From NCBI RefSeq assembly GCF_029893805.1, contig NZ_JARXYP010000002.1, forward strand, positions 5,022,001-5,086,000: a DNA stretch of 64,000 nt, read 5' to 3'. This document shows positions 53,099 through 61,405 of the stretch, piece after piece. The DNA is from Streptomyces sp. SAI-135 (lineage in GTDB: Bacteria; Actinomycetota; Actinomycetes; Streptomycetales; Streptomycetaceae). The stretch's first letter is position 1. Each line of letters starts with the position of its first letter. A program made the translations under genes and the position numbers. The notes under the pieces are model-generated. The model had not been told where the DNA came from and did not search any database. It worked only from the letters and a program-made list of their open reading frames with translations.

Positions 53099-53128
53099 GA
53101 AGGGCCCCGCCGTACGGCAGGGCCCTTC
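53099..53128 (-). terminator. Hairpin terminator of crp
   Basis: GAAGGGCCC-GCCG pairs with CGGC-GGGCCCTTC around TA, with one mismatch, 22 bases past the crp stop on the minus strand. Confidence 0.8.
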
Positions 53129-53150
53129 GACGTCGTACGACGACCGGTGC

Positions 53151-53825
53151 TCAGCGCGAGCGCTTGGCGAGCCTCTCGACGTCCAGGAGGATCACCGCAC
53201 GGGCCTCCAGGCGCAGCCAGCCGCGCTGGGCGAAGTCCGCGAGGGCCTTGTTGACCGTCTCGCGGGAGGCGCCGACCAGCTGGGCCAGCTCCTCCTGCGT
53301 GAGGTCGTGGACGACGTGGATGCCCTCCTCGGACTGCACGCCGAAGCGGCGGGAGAGGTCGAGCAGCGCGCGGGCCACACGGCCCGGCACGTCCGAGAAG
53401 ACCAGGTCGGACATCTGGTCGTTGGTCCTGCGCAGACGCCGCGCGATGGCGCGCAGGAGCGCCGAGGCCACCTCGGGGCGGGCGCTCAGCCAGGGCTGGA
53501 GGTCACCGTGGCCGAGGCCGAGCAGCTTGACCTCGGTCAGTGCGGTGGCGGTCGCGGTGCGCGGGCCCGGGTCGAAGAGCGACAGCTCGCCGATGAGCTC
53601 GCCGGGGCCGAGCACGGCCAGCATGTTCTCGCGACCGTCGGGGGAGGTGCGGTGGAGCTTCACCTTGCCCTCGGTGACCGCGTAGAGCCGGTCGCCCGGG
53701 TCGCCTTCGTGGAACAGGGAGTCCCCACGTGCGAGCGTCACCTCACTCATGGAGGCGCGCAGTTCCGCGGACTGCTCGTCGTCGAGTGCCGCGAAGAGCG
53801 GGTTGCGCCGCAGAACGTCGTCCAC
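53151..53825 (-). CDS. crp: cAMP-receptor-type regulator Crp
   Basis: 224 residues from GTG 53825 (AAGGAGAGAACTC upstream); an ATG further upstream is not used, as 224 matches the S. coelicolor protein as I recall it. The cNMP barrel contains LFHEGDPGDRLYAVTEGKVKLHR and GELIGELSLFDPGPRTATATA, which keeps the Glu and Arg that contact cAMP. The winged helix is LTQEELAQLVGASRETVNKALADFAQRGWL. Streptomyces Crp controls germination and antibiotic clusters. It may affect the island genes, unproven. Confidence 0.93.
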   Translation of the reverse strand: MDDVLRRNPLFAALDDEQSAELRASMSEVTLARGDSLFHEGDPGDRLYAVTEGKVKLHRTSPDGRENMLAVLGPGELIGELSLFDPGPRTATATALTEVKLLGLGHGDLQPWLSARPEVASALLRAIARRLRRTNDQMSDLVFSDVPGRVARALLDLSRRFGVQSEEGIHVVHDLTQEELAQLVGASRETVNKALADFAQRGWLRLEARAVILLDVERLAKRSR

Positions 53826-54032
53826 GAGTTCTCTCCTTGTCGACCTGCTCATGGGATCTTGTTCCCCTTTGGTACCAGGGGAACCCGGTGCCCATTTTGC
53901 CGGACGGTCCAAACAGTGTGATCTGTCACAAGGATGCCGCACACATGTCCCGGGGTAAGCGGCAGGGGTCCAATTGGGGGCCGGTCATCGGGGTCCGGGG
54001 CGGATGTCAGTGCCGGGCCCTAGGCTGGCCGG
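53826..54032. promoter_or_regulatory. Divergent crp / nth promoter region
   Basis: 207 bases. The crp side holds AT-rich AACAGTGTGATCTGTCACAA (53914-53933): TGTGATCTGTCACA resembles the Crp consensus TGTGA-N6-TCACA, so autoregulation is likely. No gene is present. Confidence 0.55.
53920..53933. promoter_or_regulatory. Candidate Crp binding site upstream of crp
   Basis: TGTGATCTGTCACA: the half sites TGTGA and TCACA are intact but separated by four bases in place of six. It lies ~95 bases before the crp start and suggests autoregulation. Confidence 0.5.
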
Positions 54033-55112
54033 GTGTCCAAAACGCCGGTGAGAGCACAGGCCGAGGGGGCTGGGCGGGTGGTTGCGCGTCGGGATTCCGC
54101 TGTGGGCGAACAGGACGCCGGGGGCGGAAAGAAAACGGCAAAAGCGGCAGGGAAGGCTCCGGTGGAGAAGAGGGCTTCGGCGAAGAAGGCGGCCGAGAAG
54201 GCCGCTCCCGTGCGAAAGGCGGCGGCTCCCGCACGGAAGGCGGCCGTGAAGGAGGCGACGGTCGCCCCGAAGAAGGCGACGGCCCCGGTCAAGAAGGCTT
54301 CGGCCACGAGGACGGTCGCCGCGAAGCCGCCGAGGAACGAGTCGCGGACCGCCCTGGTCCGCCGCGCCCGGCGCATCAACCGCGAGCTCGCGGAGGTGTT
54401 CCCGTACGCCCACCCCGAGTTGGACTTCGAGAACCCCTTCCAGCTGATCGTGGCGACGGTCCTGTCCGCGCAGACCACCGACCTGAGGGTCAATCAGACG
54501 ACCCCGGCGCTGTTCGCCAAGTACCCGACCCCCGAGGACCTGGCCGCGGCCAACCCCGAGGAGGTCGAGGAGATCCTCCGGCCTACCGGGTTCTTCCGGG
54601 CCAAGACCAAGTCGGTGATAGGGCTCTCCAAGGCCCTCGTGGAGAACTTCGGCGGCGAGGTCCCGGGGCGGCTCGAGGACCTCGTGACGCTGCCCGGTGT
54701 GGGCCGCAAGACCGCCTTCGTCGTCCTCGGCAACGCCTTCGGGCGGCCCGGCATCACCGTCGACACGCACTTCATGCGGCTGGTCAGGCGCTGGCAGTGG
54801 ACCGAGGAGACCGACCCCGACAAGATCGAGGCCGCCGTCTCCGCGCTCTTCCCGAAGAGCGACTGGACGGACCTGTCGCACCACGTCATCTGGCACGGCC
54901 GCCGCATCTGCCACGCCCGCAAGCCCGCCTGCGGCGCCTGCCCCATCGCCCCGCTCTGCCCGGCCTACGGCGAGGGCGAGACGGACCCGGAGAAGGCGCG
55001 AAAGCTCCTGAAGTACGAGAAGGGCGGCTTCCCGGGCCAGCGCCTCAACCCCCCGCAGGCCTACCTGGACGCGGGCGGCAAGCCCGCGCCTCCGCTGGGG
55101 GCCACCGGGTGA
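54033..55112 (+). CDS. nth: Endonuclease III, with long basic N-terminal extension
   Basis: 359 residues, GTG start. The first ~105 residues are Lys/Ala/Pro-rich, like a histone H1 tail (KKAAEKAAPVRKAAAPARKAA). The glycosylase domain then has the helix-hairpin-helix LPGVGRKTA with the catalytic Lys, the catalytic Asp in VDTHFMRL, and the 4Fe-4S cluster CHARKPACGACPIAPLC. It removes oxidised pyrimidines and nicks abasic sites. Typical Nth is ~215-260 residues, so the tail is an addition that probably raises DNA affinity. Confidence 0.93.
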   Translation: MSKTPVRAQAEGAGRVVARRDSAVGEQDAGGGKKTAKAAGKAPVEKRASAKKAAEKAAPVRKAAAPARKAAVKEATVAPKKATAPVKKASATRTVAAKPPRNESRTALVRRARRINRELAEVFPYAHPELDFENPFQLIVATVLSAQTTDLRVNQTTPALFAKYPTPEDLAAANPEEVEEILRPTGFFRAKTKSVIGLSKALVENFGGEVPGRLEDLVTLPGVGRKTAFVVLGNAFGRPGITVDTHFMRLVRRWQWTEETDPDKIEAAVSALFPKSDWTDLSHHVIWHGRRICHARKPACGACPIAPLCPAYGEGETDPEKARKLLKYEKGGFPGQRLNPPQAYLDAGGKPAPPLGATG

Positions 55113-55998
55113 GGGCAGGAACGGCGGCACCAGTTGCCCGGGCCGGCCTGGGCTGCCGCTGGGCCCGAGAGCCGGACTCGGCCGGGGCACCGCGGCGCCG
55201 GCCAAGCCGACCGGGCCACGGCGAGAAGCTCCGCCCGATTGACGCGCTGAGCCGACCGGGAGAACTCTGCCGGGCCAGAGAGCTGGTCCGGACCGGTGTG
55301 CCGTGCCTGAGCGTGGCGCCGGGCCGACCGGGAGAGCTGGGCCGAGCCGGAGAGCCGTGCCCGAGCGTGGCGCCGGGCCGGGTCGGAGAGCCGGGGCCTG
55401 CCGTGGCGCCGGGCCGACCGGGAGAGCTGGGCCGAGCCGGAGAGCCGTGCCCGAGCGTGGCGCCGGGCCGGTCCGGAGAGCCGTGCCCGAGCGTGGCGCC
55501 GGGCCGGTCCGGAGAGCCGTGCCTGAGCGTGGCGCCGAGCCGACCGAGAGAGCTCGGCCGGGCTGGAGACGCGTGCCCGAGCGTGGCGCCGGGCCGGTCC
55601 GGAGAGCCGGGTCTTGGCGTGGTGCCGGGCCGTCCGGGAGAGATCGGCCGAGCCGGAGACCCGGGCCCGGCCATGGCGTCGGGCCGGACCGGTGTGCCGG
55701 GCCTGAGCGTGGCCTCGGGCCGGACCGGAGAGCCGGGGCCGGCCGTGGCGCCGGGCCGTCCGGGAGAGATCGGCCGAGCCGGAGACCCGGGCCTGGGCGT
55801 GGCGCCGGGCCGGTCCGGAGACTCGTGCCCGAGCGTGGCGCCGAGCCGGACCGGTGTGCCGAGCACGCTCGGTGTGTCGAGCACCCCCGGTGTGCCGAGC
55901 ACCTCAGGTCTGTCGAGTACCCCCGGTGTGCATGAGGGACGGGTGGAACGATCTAGGGATCGTCAGGCGTTGGGGTGTGCAGGACGACGGGGGTGGCG
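55113..55998. repeat. Intergenic minisatellite (36-bp family)
   Basis: 886 bases between nth and a Nudix gene. From about 55250 to 55930 it is built of variants of a 36-base unit (GGCGCCGGGCCG-GTCCGGAGAGCC-GTGCCCGAGCGT), with 24-base insertions, so all frames stay open without coding sense. The last part shifts to CGGTGTGCCGAGCACC units. I see no real gene in it. Confidence 0.8.
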
Positions 55999-56688
55999 AT
56001 GACACGGGCGAGCCGTACGAAGGGCGTGGCGCTCAGCAAGGACGGGCTGCCGAGCTGGCTGGACCCGGTGGTGCACGCCGTGGAGACGATCGAGCCGCTC
56101 CAGCTCAGCCGCTTCCTGCCGCCGGCGGACGGCGCCGGGCGCCAGTCGGCCGTGTTGGTCCTGTTCGGCGAGGGTGAGCGCGGCCCCGAGCTGCTCCTCA
56201 TGGAGCGGGCGAGTTCACTGAGGTCGCACGCCGGGCAGCCGTCGTTCCCCGGGGGCGCGCTGGACCCGGAGGACGGTGATCCGAAGGGCGACGGGCCGCT
56301 CAGGGCCGCCCTGCGCGAGGCCGAGGAGGAGACCGGCCTCGACCCGTCCGGCGTCCAGCTCTTCGGCGTGCTGCCCAAGCTGTACATCCCGGTCAGCGGC
56401 TTCGTGGTGACCCCGGTGCTGGGCTGGTGGCGCGAGCCCACCCCGGTCGGGGTCGTCGATCCCAACGAGACCGCCCGCGTCTTCACGGTCCCCGTGGCGG
56501 ATCTCACGGACCCCGACAACCGTGCGACGACCGTCCACCCCAGCGGACACCGAGGCCCGGCATTCCTGGTCGAATCGGCCCTGGTCTGGGGCTTCACCGC
56601 CGGAATCATCGACCGGATCCTGCACTACGCGGGCTGGGAGCGCCCCTGGGACCGCGAGAAGCAGGTCCCGCTCGACTGGCGCGCATGA
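55999..56688 (+). CDS. Nudix hydrolase (CoA diphosphatase-like)
   Basis: 229 residues. The Nudix box is GALDPEDGDPKGDGPLRAALREAEEETGLDP (~residues 75-105; written here in parts: GALDPEDGD, REAEEETGL), preceded by SHAGQPSFPGG, which is the UPF0035/CoA-pyrophosphatase signature region. It hydrolyses CoA or CoA derivatives in family members (YeaB/NudL). An ATG at 55999 with GGGGGTGG upstream fits best; a later GTG near 56027 is possible. Followed by the MarP-type protease gene in the same direction. Confidence 0.88.
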   Translation: MTRASRTKGVALSKDGLPSWLDPVVHAVETIEPLQLSRFLPPADGAGRQSAVLVLFGEGERGPELLLMERASSLRSHAGQPSFPGGALDPEDGDPKGDGPLRAALREAEEETGLDPSGVQLFGVLPKLYIPVSGFVVTPVLGWWREPTPVGVVDPNETARVFTVPVADLTDPDNRATTVHPSGHRGPAFLVESALVWGFTAGIIDRILHYAGWERPWDREKQVPLDWRA

Positions 56689-56782
56689 CAGGGTGGCGTC
56701 CGTGCTGTGTCTTGCCGGGGACAGCCCCGGCCGGCCGACGGACCTGTGGTGAACGCGAAGTGATGAGGCGAGGCTCGAACCG

Positions 56783-57982
56783 GTGAACGTGCTGGACATC
56801 CTGTTGCTGGTCGCCGCCGTGTGGTTCGCGATCGTCGGCTACCGCCAGGGCTTCGTCGTGGGCATCCTGTCGGTGATCGGTTTCCTGGGCGGCGGTCTCG
56901 TCGCCGTCTACACCCTCCCCGTCATCTGGGACGCGGTGACCGACCACGCGGAGGTCGGCACGGTCGCCGCCGTCGTGGCCGTGGTCGTCGTCATCGTCTG
57001 CGCCTCCATCGGCCAGGCCCTGACCACCCACCTCGGCAACAAACTCCGCCGGTACATCACATGGTCCCCGGCCCGCGCCCTGGACGCGACCGGCGGCGCC
57101 CTCGTCAACGTCCTCGCGATGCTCCTGGTCGCCTGGCTGATCGGCGCCATGCTTGCGCAGACCACGATGCCCACGGTCGGCAAGGAGGTCCGCGGTTCCA
57201 AGGTGCTCCTCGGCATGCAGGAGGTGCTGCCCGCCGACGCCGACACCTGGTTCAAGGACTTCACCTCGGTCCTCGCGGACAACGGCTTCCCGCAGGTCTT
57301 CAGCCCGTTCTCCGACGAACCGATCAAGGAGGTCCAGCCGCCCGACCCGAAGCTCGCGAACAGCGCGGTCGCCCTCCGCGCCCAGCGCTCCATCGTCAAG
57401 GTCATGGGCACCGCGCCGAGCTGCGGCAAGGTCCTGGAGGGCACCGGCTTCGTCTTCGGCGACCGCCGTGTCATGACCAACGCGCACGTCGTCGGCGGCG
57501 TCGACGAGCCCACGGTCCAGATAGGCGGCGAGGGCAGGAAGTACGACGCCACGGTCGTCCTCTACGACTGGGAGCGCGACATCGCCGTCCTGGACGTGCC
57601 CGATCTGGACGCGCCAGCGCTGCAGTTCACGTCCGAGGACGCCGCCAGCGGGGACAGCGCGATCGTCGCGGGGTTCCCGGAGAACGGCTCGTACGACGTC
57701 CGCTCCGCGCGGGTGCGCGGGCGCATCGACGCCCACGGACCGGACATCTACCACCGCGGCACCGTCAACCGCGACGTCTACTCCCTCTACGCGACCGTCC
57801 GCCAGGGCAACTCCGGCGGCCCGCTGCTCACCCCGCAGGGCAAGGTGTACGGCGTGGTGTTCGCGAAGTCGCTCGACGACGCCGACACCGGGTACGCGCT
57901 CACCGCGGACGAGATCCAGGAGGACATCGCCAAGGGGCGCACCGCGAACCAGCAGGTGGACAGCGACAGCTGCGCGCTGTGA
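56783..57982 (+). CDS. MarP-family periplasmic serine protease with CvpA-like membrane domain
   Basis: 399 residues, GTG start. Four N-terminal membrane helices resemble CvpA (MNVLDILLLVAAVWFAIVGY, VVGILSVIGFLGGGLV). After a linker the trypsin-like domain has His in MTNAHVVGG (~residue 233), Asp in WERDIAVLDV (~265) and Ser in RQGNSGGPLL (~342). A Cys pair (SCGKVL and the terminal SCAL) may form a disulphide as in mycobacterial MarP, an acid-resistance protease. It likely acts outside the membrane. Confidence 0.9.
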   Translation: MNVLDILLLVAAVWFAIVGYRQGFVVGILSVIGFLGGGLVAVYTLPVIWDAVTDHAEVGTVAAVVAVVVVIVCASIGQALTTHLGNKLRRYITWSPARALDATGGALVNVLAMLLVAWLIGAMLAQTTMPTVGKEVRGSKVLLGMQEVLPADADTWFKDFTSVLADNGFPQVFSPFSDEPIKEVQPPDPKLANSAVALRAQRSIVKVMGTAPSCGKVLEGTGFVFGDRRVMTNAHVVGGVDEPTVQIGGEGRKYDATVVLYDWERDIAVLDVPDLDAPALQFTSEDAASGDSAIVAGFPENGSYDVRSARVRGRIDAHGPDIYHRGTVNRDVYSLYATVRQGNSGGPLLTPQGKVYGVVFAKSLDDADTGYALTADEIQEDIAKGRTANQQVDSDSCAL

Positions 57983-58004
57983 GGGGTGTCGGAGGAGCGG
58001 CGCG

Positions 58005-58190
58005 TCAGCCGCGGGGGTGACGCAGGCGTACCGAGACCCAGCGGGCCCGGCGGCGCAGGATGCGCGGAATGCCCACCCTCAGGTCCGTGCCGCCCGGCAG
58101 TTGCGGGGCACCGCCCTGATGGTGGGGGCTCAGGGCAGCCCCCGAGCGTCGATTGCGTGCTGCGTCACTGTAGTCGTGCGTCCAGCCCAT
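58005..58190 (-). CDS. Small basic hypothetical protein
   Basis: 61 residues: MGWTHDYSDAARNRRSGAAL then PHHQGGAPQLPGGTDLRVGIPRILRRRARWVSVRLRHPRG. Codons end mostly in G or C as in real Streptomyces genes, and the C-terminal half is an Arg-rich, possibly RNA-binding tail. No clear ribosome site is seen. I do not recognise a function; it may be a conserved small protein of the genus. Confidence 0.45.
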   Translation of the reverse strand: MGWTHDYSDAARNRRSGAALSPHHQGGAPQLPGGTDLRVGIPRILRRRARWVSVRLRHPRG

Positions 58191-58317
58191 ACCCGGACGT
58201 CTGCCCCCGCCCCAAGGTCGATAACCACCCCCACGCCCCCCAATTGGCCTATGCGCCGGGCAAGTGGCCGTTCGAAGTACAGGTGTTCAGGTCCGGATAC
58301 CGGGCGCGAACTTTCGG

Positions 58318-59259
58318 TCACCGATCGGGTTCGGGGTCCTTCAGCCAATTGATCAGTTCGGTGGAGAAGGCGACCGGATCCTCCTCGTGCGGGAAGTGTC
58401 CGAGGCCGTCGAACAGCCGCCAGCGGTAGGGCGCTTCGACGTACTCCCCGGAGCCCGCCGCGCTCCTGGTCCGCATCACCGGGTCGAGCGAACCGTGCAG
58501 ATGCAGGGTCGGCACGCGGACGGGCCGCTTCATGCGCCGGTTGAACTGGATCCCGTCGGGCCGGGCCAGGGAGCGCACCATCCAGCGGTACGGCTCGATC
58601 GAGCAGTGCGCCGTCGAGGGGATGCACATCGCCGCGCGGTACGTCTCCACCGCCTCGTCGTCCGGCAGCCGCGGGCCGGACCAGTCCCGGATCAGCTCGG
58701 CGACCAGCGCGCCGTCGTCCGCGGTGAGCTGCCGCTCCGGCACCCAGGGCCGCTGGAACCCCCAGATGTAGGAGCCGGCGCGCGTCTGCTTGAGGTCCGA
58801 GAGCATCGCCGAGCGCCAGCGCCGGGGGTGCGGCATCGAGGCGACCGCGAGCCGGCGCACCAGCTTGGGACGCATCGCGGCCGCCGTCCACGCCAGGTAG
58901 CCGCCCAGGTCGTGGCCGACGAGCGCGGCGTCCGGCTCGCCGAGCGAACGGATCACGCCGGTGACGTCCAGGGCGAGGTTGGCGGGGTCGTAGCCGCGCG
59001 GGGTGCGGTCGCTGCCGCCGACGCCGCGCAGGTCCATGGCCACGGCCCGGAAGCCGGCCTCGGCGAGCGCCTCCAGCTGGTGGCGCCAGGTCCACCAGAA
59101 CTGGGGGAAGCCGTGCAGGAACATCACGAGCGGTCCGTCGCCCATCTCGGCGATGTGGAAGCGCGCGCCGTTGGCCGCCACGTCCCGGTGCGTCCAGGGA
59201 CCGTCGGGCCGTACGAGAGAGGCGGGCTGCTGCGCCGAAGGGGTGGCGGGGTCGGTCAT
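58318..59259 (-). CDS. Epoxide-hydrolase-like alpha/beta hydrolase
   Basis: 313 residues. The oxyanion loop is FLHGFPQFWWTW (~residue 48), the nucleophile is Asp in LVGHDLGGYLAW (~115), the acid Asp in HGSLDPVM (~262) and the base His in GLGHFPHEE (~290). Asp nucleophile plus HGFP is the epoxide hydrolase/haloalkane dehalogenase pattern. The start overlaps the holin-like gene by ATGA, so both are co-transcribed. Confidence 0.9.
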   Translation of the reverse strand: MTDPATPSAQQPASLVRPDGPWTHRDVAANGARFHIAEMGDGPLVMFLHGFPQFWWTWRHQLEALAEAGFRAVAMDLRGVGGSDRTPRGYDPANLALDVTGVIRSLGEPDAALVGHDLGGYLAWTAAAMRPKLVRRLAVASMPHPRRWRSAMLSDLKQTRAGSYIWGFQRPWVPERQLTADDGALVAELIRDWSGPRLPDDEAVETYRAAMCIPSTAHCSIEPYRWMVRSLARPDGIQFNRRMKRPVRVPTLHLHGSLDPVMRTRSAAGSGEYVEAPYRWRLFDGLGHFPHEEDPVAFSTELINWLKDPEPDR

Positions 59260-59762
59260 GACGACGAGCGTGCCACAGCCTCGATGGCCTTGGTCTCCCG
59301 GACCCGCTCCTCCAGGACCTTGTTGTCGTTGCCGGGACGCGGGTGCGGCTTGGCGTTCTGCAGCACCCCGGCCGTCTCCTTCATCGAGGCGGCGACCTTC
59401 TGCGGGCCCTTGCTCTTCTGCGCCTTCTTCGCGAAGACGACGCCGATCAGCGCGAGGACCAGCGCGACCAGGACGTTGGCGGCGAAGGACAGCAGGAAGC
59501 AGACCGCGAGGTTCCAGTCGCTCCAGGTCCGGATGCCGTACGCCAGCGCGAAGTTGAGCATCGGCAGGGAGAACAGCAGGACCCCGCCGGCCACGCTGAA
59601 CGCGCCGCCGCTCACCGCGCCCCGCTTGACGTCCTGCTTGAGCTGCGCCTTCGCCAGCGCGATCTCGTCGTGCACCAGGGCCGACATCTCGGTCGTCGCC
59701 GAGGCGAACAGCTGGCCGATGCTGCGTTCGGCGCCGACCGGGCTGCCGTCGGGTGCGCTCAT
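59256..59762 (-). CDS. Holin-like membrane protein (actinobacterial phage-holin family)
   Basis: 168 residues. An amphipathic start (SIGQLFASATTEMSALVHDEIALAKAQLKQD) precedes two hydrophobic hairpin helices (AFSVAGGVLLFSLPMLNFALAYG, LAVCFLLSFAANVLVALVLALIGVVFA). This is the DUF1469/YqjE-like Phage_holin_3_6 family, found in many core genomes without a phage. A charged C-terminal tail follows. Coupled to the epoxide-hydrolase-like gene. Confidence 0.88.
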   Translation of the reverse strand: MSAPDGSPVGAERSIGQLFASATTEMSALVHDEIALAKAQLKQDVKRGAVSGGAFSVAGGVLLFSLPMLNFALAYGIRTWSDWNLAVCFLLSFAANVLVALVLALIGVVFAKKAQKSKGPQKVAASMKETAGVLQNAKPHPRPGNDNKVLEERVRETKAIEAVARSSS

Positions 59763-59838
59763 CGCGGTCTCCCTCTTCGCTGACTCTGTATGGGCCGTGA
59801 CACTTCATGGGCCGTGTCTTTTGTACCGTCCCGTCAGA

Positions 59839-61257
59839 TCATGCCCGACGGTGGTCCTCCTCGCCTGCCCCGCCCGCCACTTCGGCAAGCCGCTCGGCGG
59901 TCTTGCGCTCGGCGATCCGGCGGTGCTCGGCGGCCTTGCCCTCGTAGATCGCCGCCATCCGCAGGTGGTACGCCGGGTCGTCCTCCTCGTAGATGTCCGG
60001 AATGCCGTCGAGGTCCTCGTCGCGCTCCTCGGCCTCGTACAGCCTGCGGTACTTGGCGTTGCGCAGCTTCAGCAGCACGGTCGCGAGGGTCGCCGCGGTG
60101 AGCGAGCCGAGGAGTACGGCCGCCTTGACCTCGTCGGTCAGCGCCGCGTCGCCGTCGAAGGCGAGCTCCCCGATGAGCAGCGACACGGTGAAGCCGATCC
60201 CGGCGAGGGTGGCCACCGCGAAGACGTCGGCCCACTCGAGGTCGTCGCTGAGCGAGGCCCGGGTGAAGCGGGCCGTGAGCCAGGTCCCGCCGAAGATGCC
60301 GAGCGTCTTGCCGAGGACGAGCCCGAGGACCACGCCGAGCGTCTCCGGCGTGGTGAAGACGTCACGCAGTGCGCCGCCGGAGATGGAGACACCCGCGCTG
60401 AACAGGGCGAACAGCGGGACGGCCAGGCCGGCCGAGAGCGGTCGTACGAGATGTTCGATGTGCTCGCCGGGGGAGTGCTCCTCGTCATCGCGCCGGGTGC
60501 AGCGCAGCATCAGCCCCATCGCGACGCCCGCGATCGTGGCGTGGATGCCGCTGTTGTACATCAGCGCCCAGATCACCAGCGCGAGCGGGACATAGACGTA
60601 CCACCCGCGCACGCCCTTGCGCAGCAGCACCCAGAAGACCGCGAGGCCGGCGACCGCGCCGCCGAGCGCGGCGAAGTCGATGTCGGCGGTGAAGAAGACC
60701 GCGATGATCAGGATCGCGAAGAGGTCGTCGACGACGGCCAGGGTGAGCAGGAAGGCCCGCAGTGCGCTCGGCAGCCAGGTGCCGATGACGGCGAGGACGG
60801 CGAGCGCGAAGGCGATGTCGGTGGCGGTGGGCACGGCCCAGCCGGACAGGGAGCCGTCGCCGGTGATGTTGGTGAGCGTGTAGACGAGCGCGGGTACGAC
60901 CATGCCGCACAGGGCCGCGGCCACGGGCAGCGCGGCCGCCTTCGGGTCCTTCAGGTCACCGGCGACCAGCTCGCGCTTGAGCTCGATGCCGGCCACGAAG
61001 AAGAAGACCGCGAGGAGCCCGTCGGCGGCCCAGTGTGCGACGGACAGGTCGAGGCCGAGGGCCGCGGGGCCCAGGTGGTAGTGGCTGACACTCTCGTAAC
61101 TGCCGTGCAGCGCGGGGACGTTCGCCCAGACCAGCGCGGCGACGGCGGCGACGAGCAGCAGCACACCGCCGACCGTCTCGGTGCGCAGCGCGTCCGCGAC
61201 ATAGGTGCGCTCGGGGAGGGAGAGGCGTCCGAGGACCTTACGAGTGGGCGCGGGCAT
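59839..61257 (-). CDS. nhaA: Na+/H+ antiporter NhaA
   Basis: 472 residues from ATG 61257 with GGAGG upstream. Eleven to twelve helices are present, with the paired Asp of the ion site in AVVDDLFAILII and the family sequence FFVAGIELKRELVAGDL, VPTATDIAFALAVLAVIG. A hydrophilic C-terminal tail of ~70 residues (EERDEDLDGIPDIYEEDDPAYHLRMAAIYEG) is longer than in E. coli. It exports Na+ in exchange for H+. Confidence 0.93.
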   Translation of the reverse strand: MPAPTRKVLGRLSLPERTYVADALRTETVGGVLLLVAAVAALVWANVPALHGSYESVSHYHLGPAALGLDLSVAHWAADGLLAVFFFVAGIELKRELVAGDLKDPKAAALPVAAALCGMVVPALVYTLTNITGDGSLSGWAVPTATDIAFALAVLAVIGTWLPSALRAFLLTLAVVDDLFAILIIAVFFTADIDFAALGGAVAGLAVFWVLLRKGVRGWYVYVPLALVIWALMYNSGIHATIAGVAMGLMLRCTRRDDEEHSPGEHIEHLVRPLSAGLAVPLFALFSAGVSISGGALRDVFTTPETLGVVLGLVLGKTLGIFGGTWLTARFTRASLSDDLEWADVFAVATLAGIGFTVSLLIGELAFDGDAALTDEVKAAVLLGSLTAATLATVLLKLRNAKYRRLYEAEERDEDLDGIPDIYEEDDPAYHLRMAAIYEGKAAEHRRIAERKTAERLAEVAGGAGEEDHRRA

Positions 61258-61332
61258 CGGGGACCTCCGGTCGGTGGACAGGGCAGTGCTGCTCGCCGAC
61301 CAGACTTCCCGGCACACCTTGAGGGTCACGCT

Positions 61333-61355
61333 CTTTTGTTTAGTTTACCTAAAAG
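61333..61355. promoter_or_regulatory. AT-rich palindrome upstream of nhaA
   Basis: TTTAG-N5-CTAAA (61339-61353) sits in an AT-rich patch CTTTTGTTTAGTTTACC about 80 bases before the nhaA start. It may be an operator or contain the -10 region (TAAACT on the minus strand). Confidence 0.45.
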
Positions 61356-61388
61356 GGGTGCCGGGCGCGCGCTCGCGCCCGACACCCC
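61356..61388 (-). terminator. Hairpin terminator of acs
   Basis: GGGTG-CGGGCGCG pairs with CGCGCCCG-CACCC around CGCT with one mismatch, 18 bases past the acs stop. Confidence 0.8.
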
Positions 61389-61405
61389 CGTGGTCAGGAA
61401 CCCGC

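Noticed and set aside
55045..55902. Collagen-like open frames in the nth-Nudix gap
   Set aside because: They follow from a repeat unit divisible by three; no start signal, no domain.
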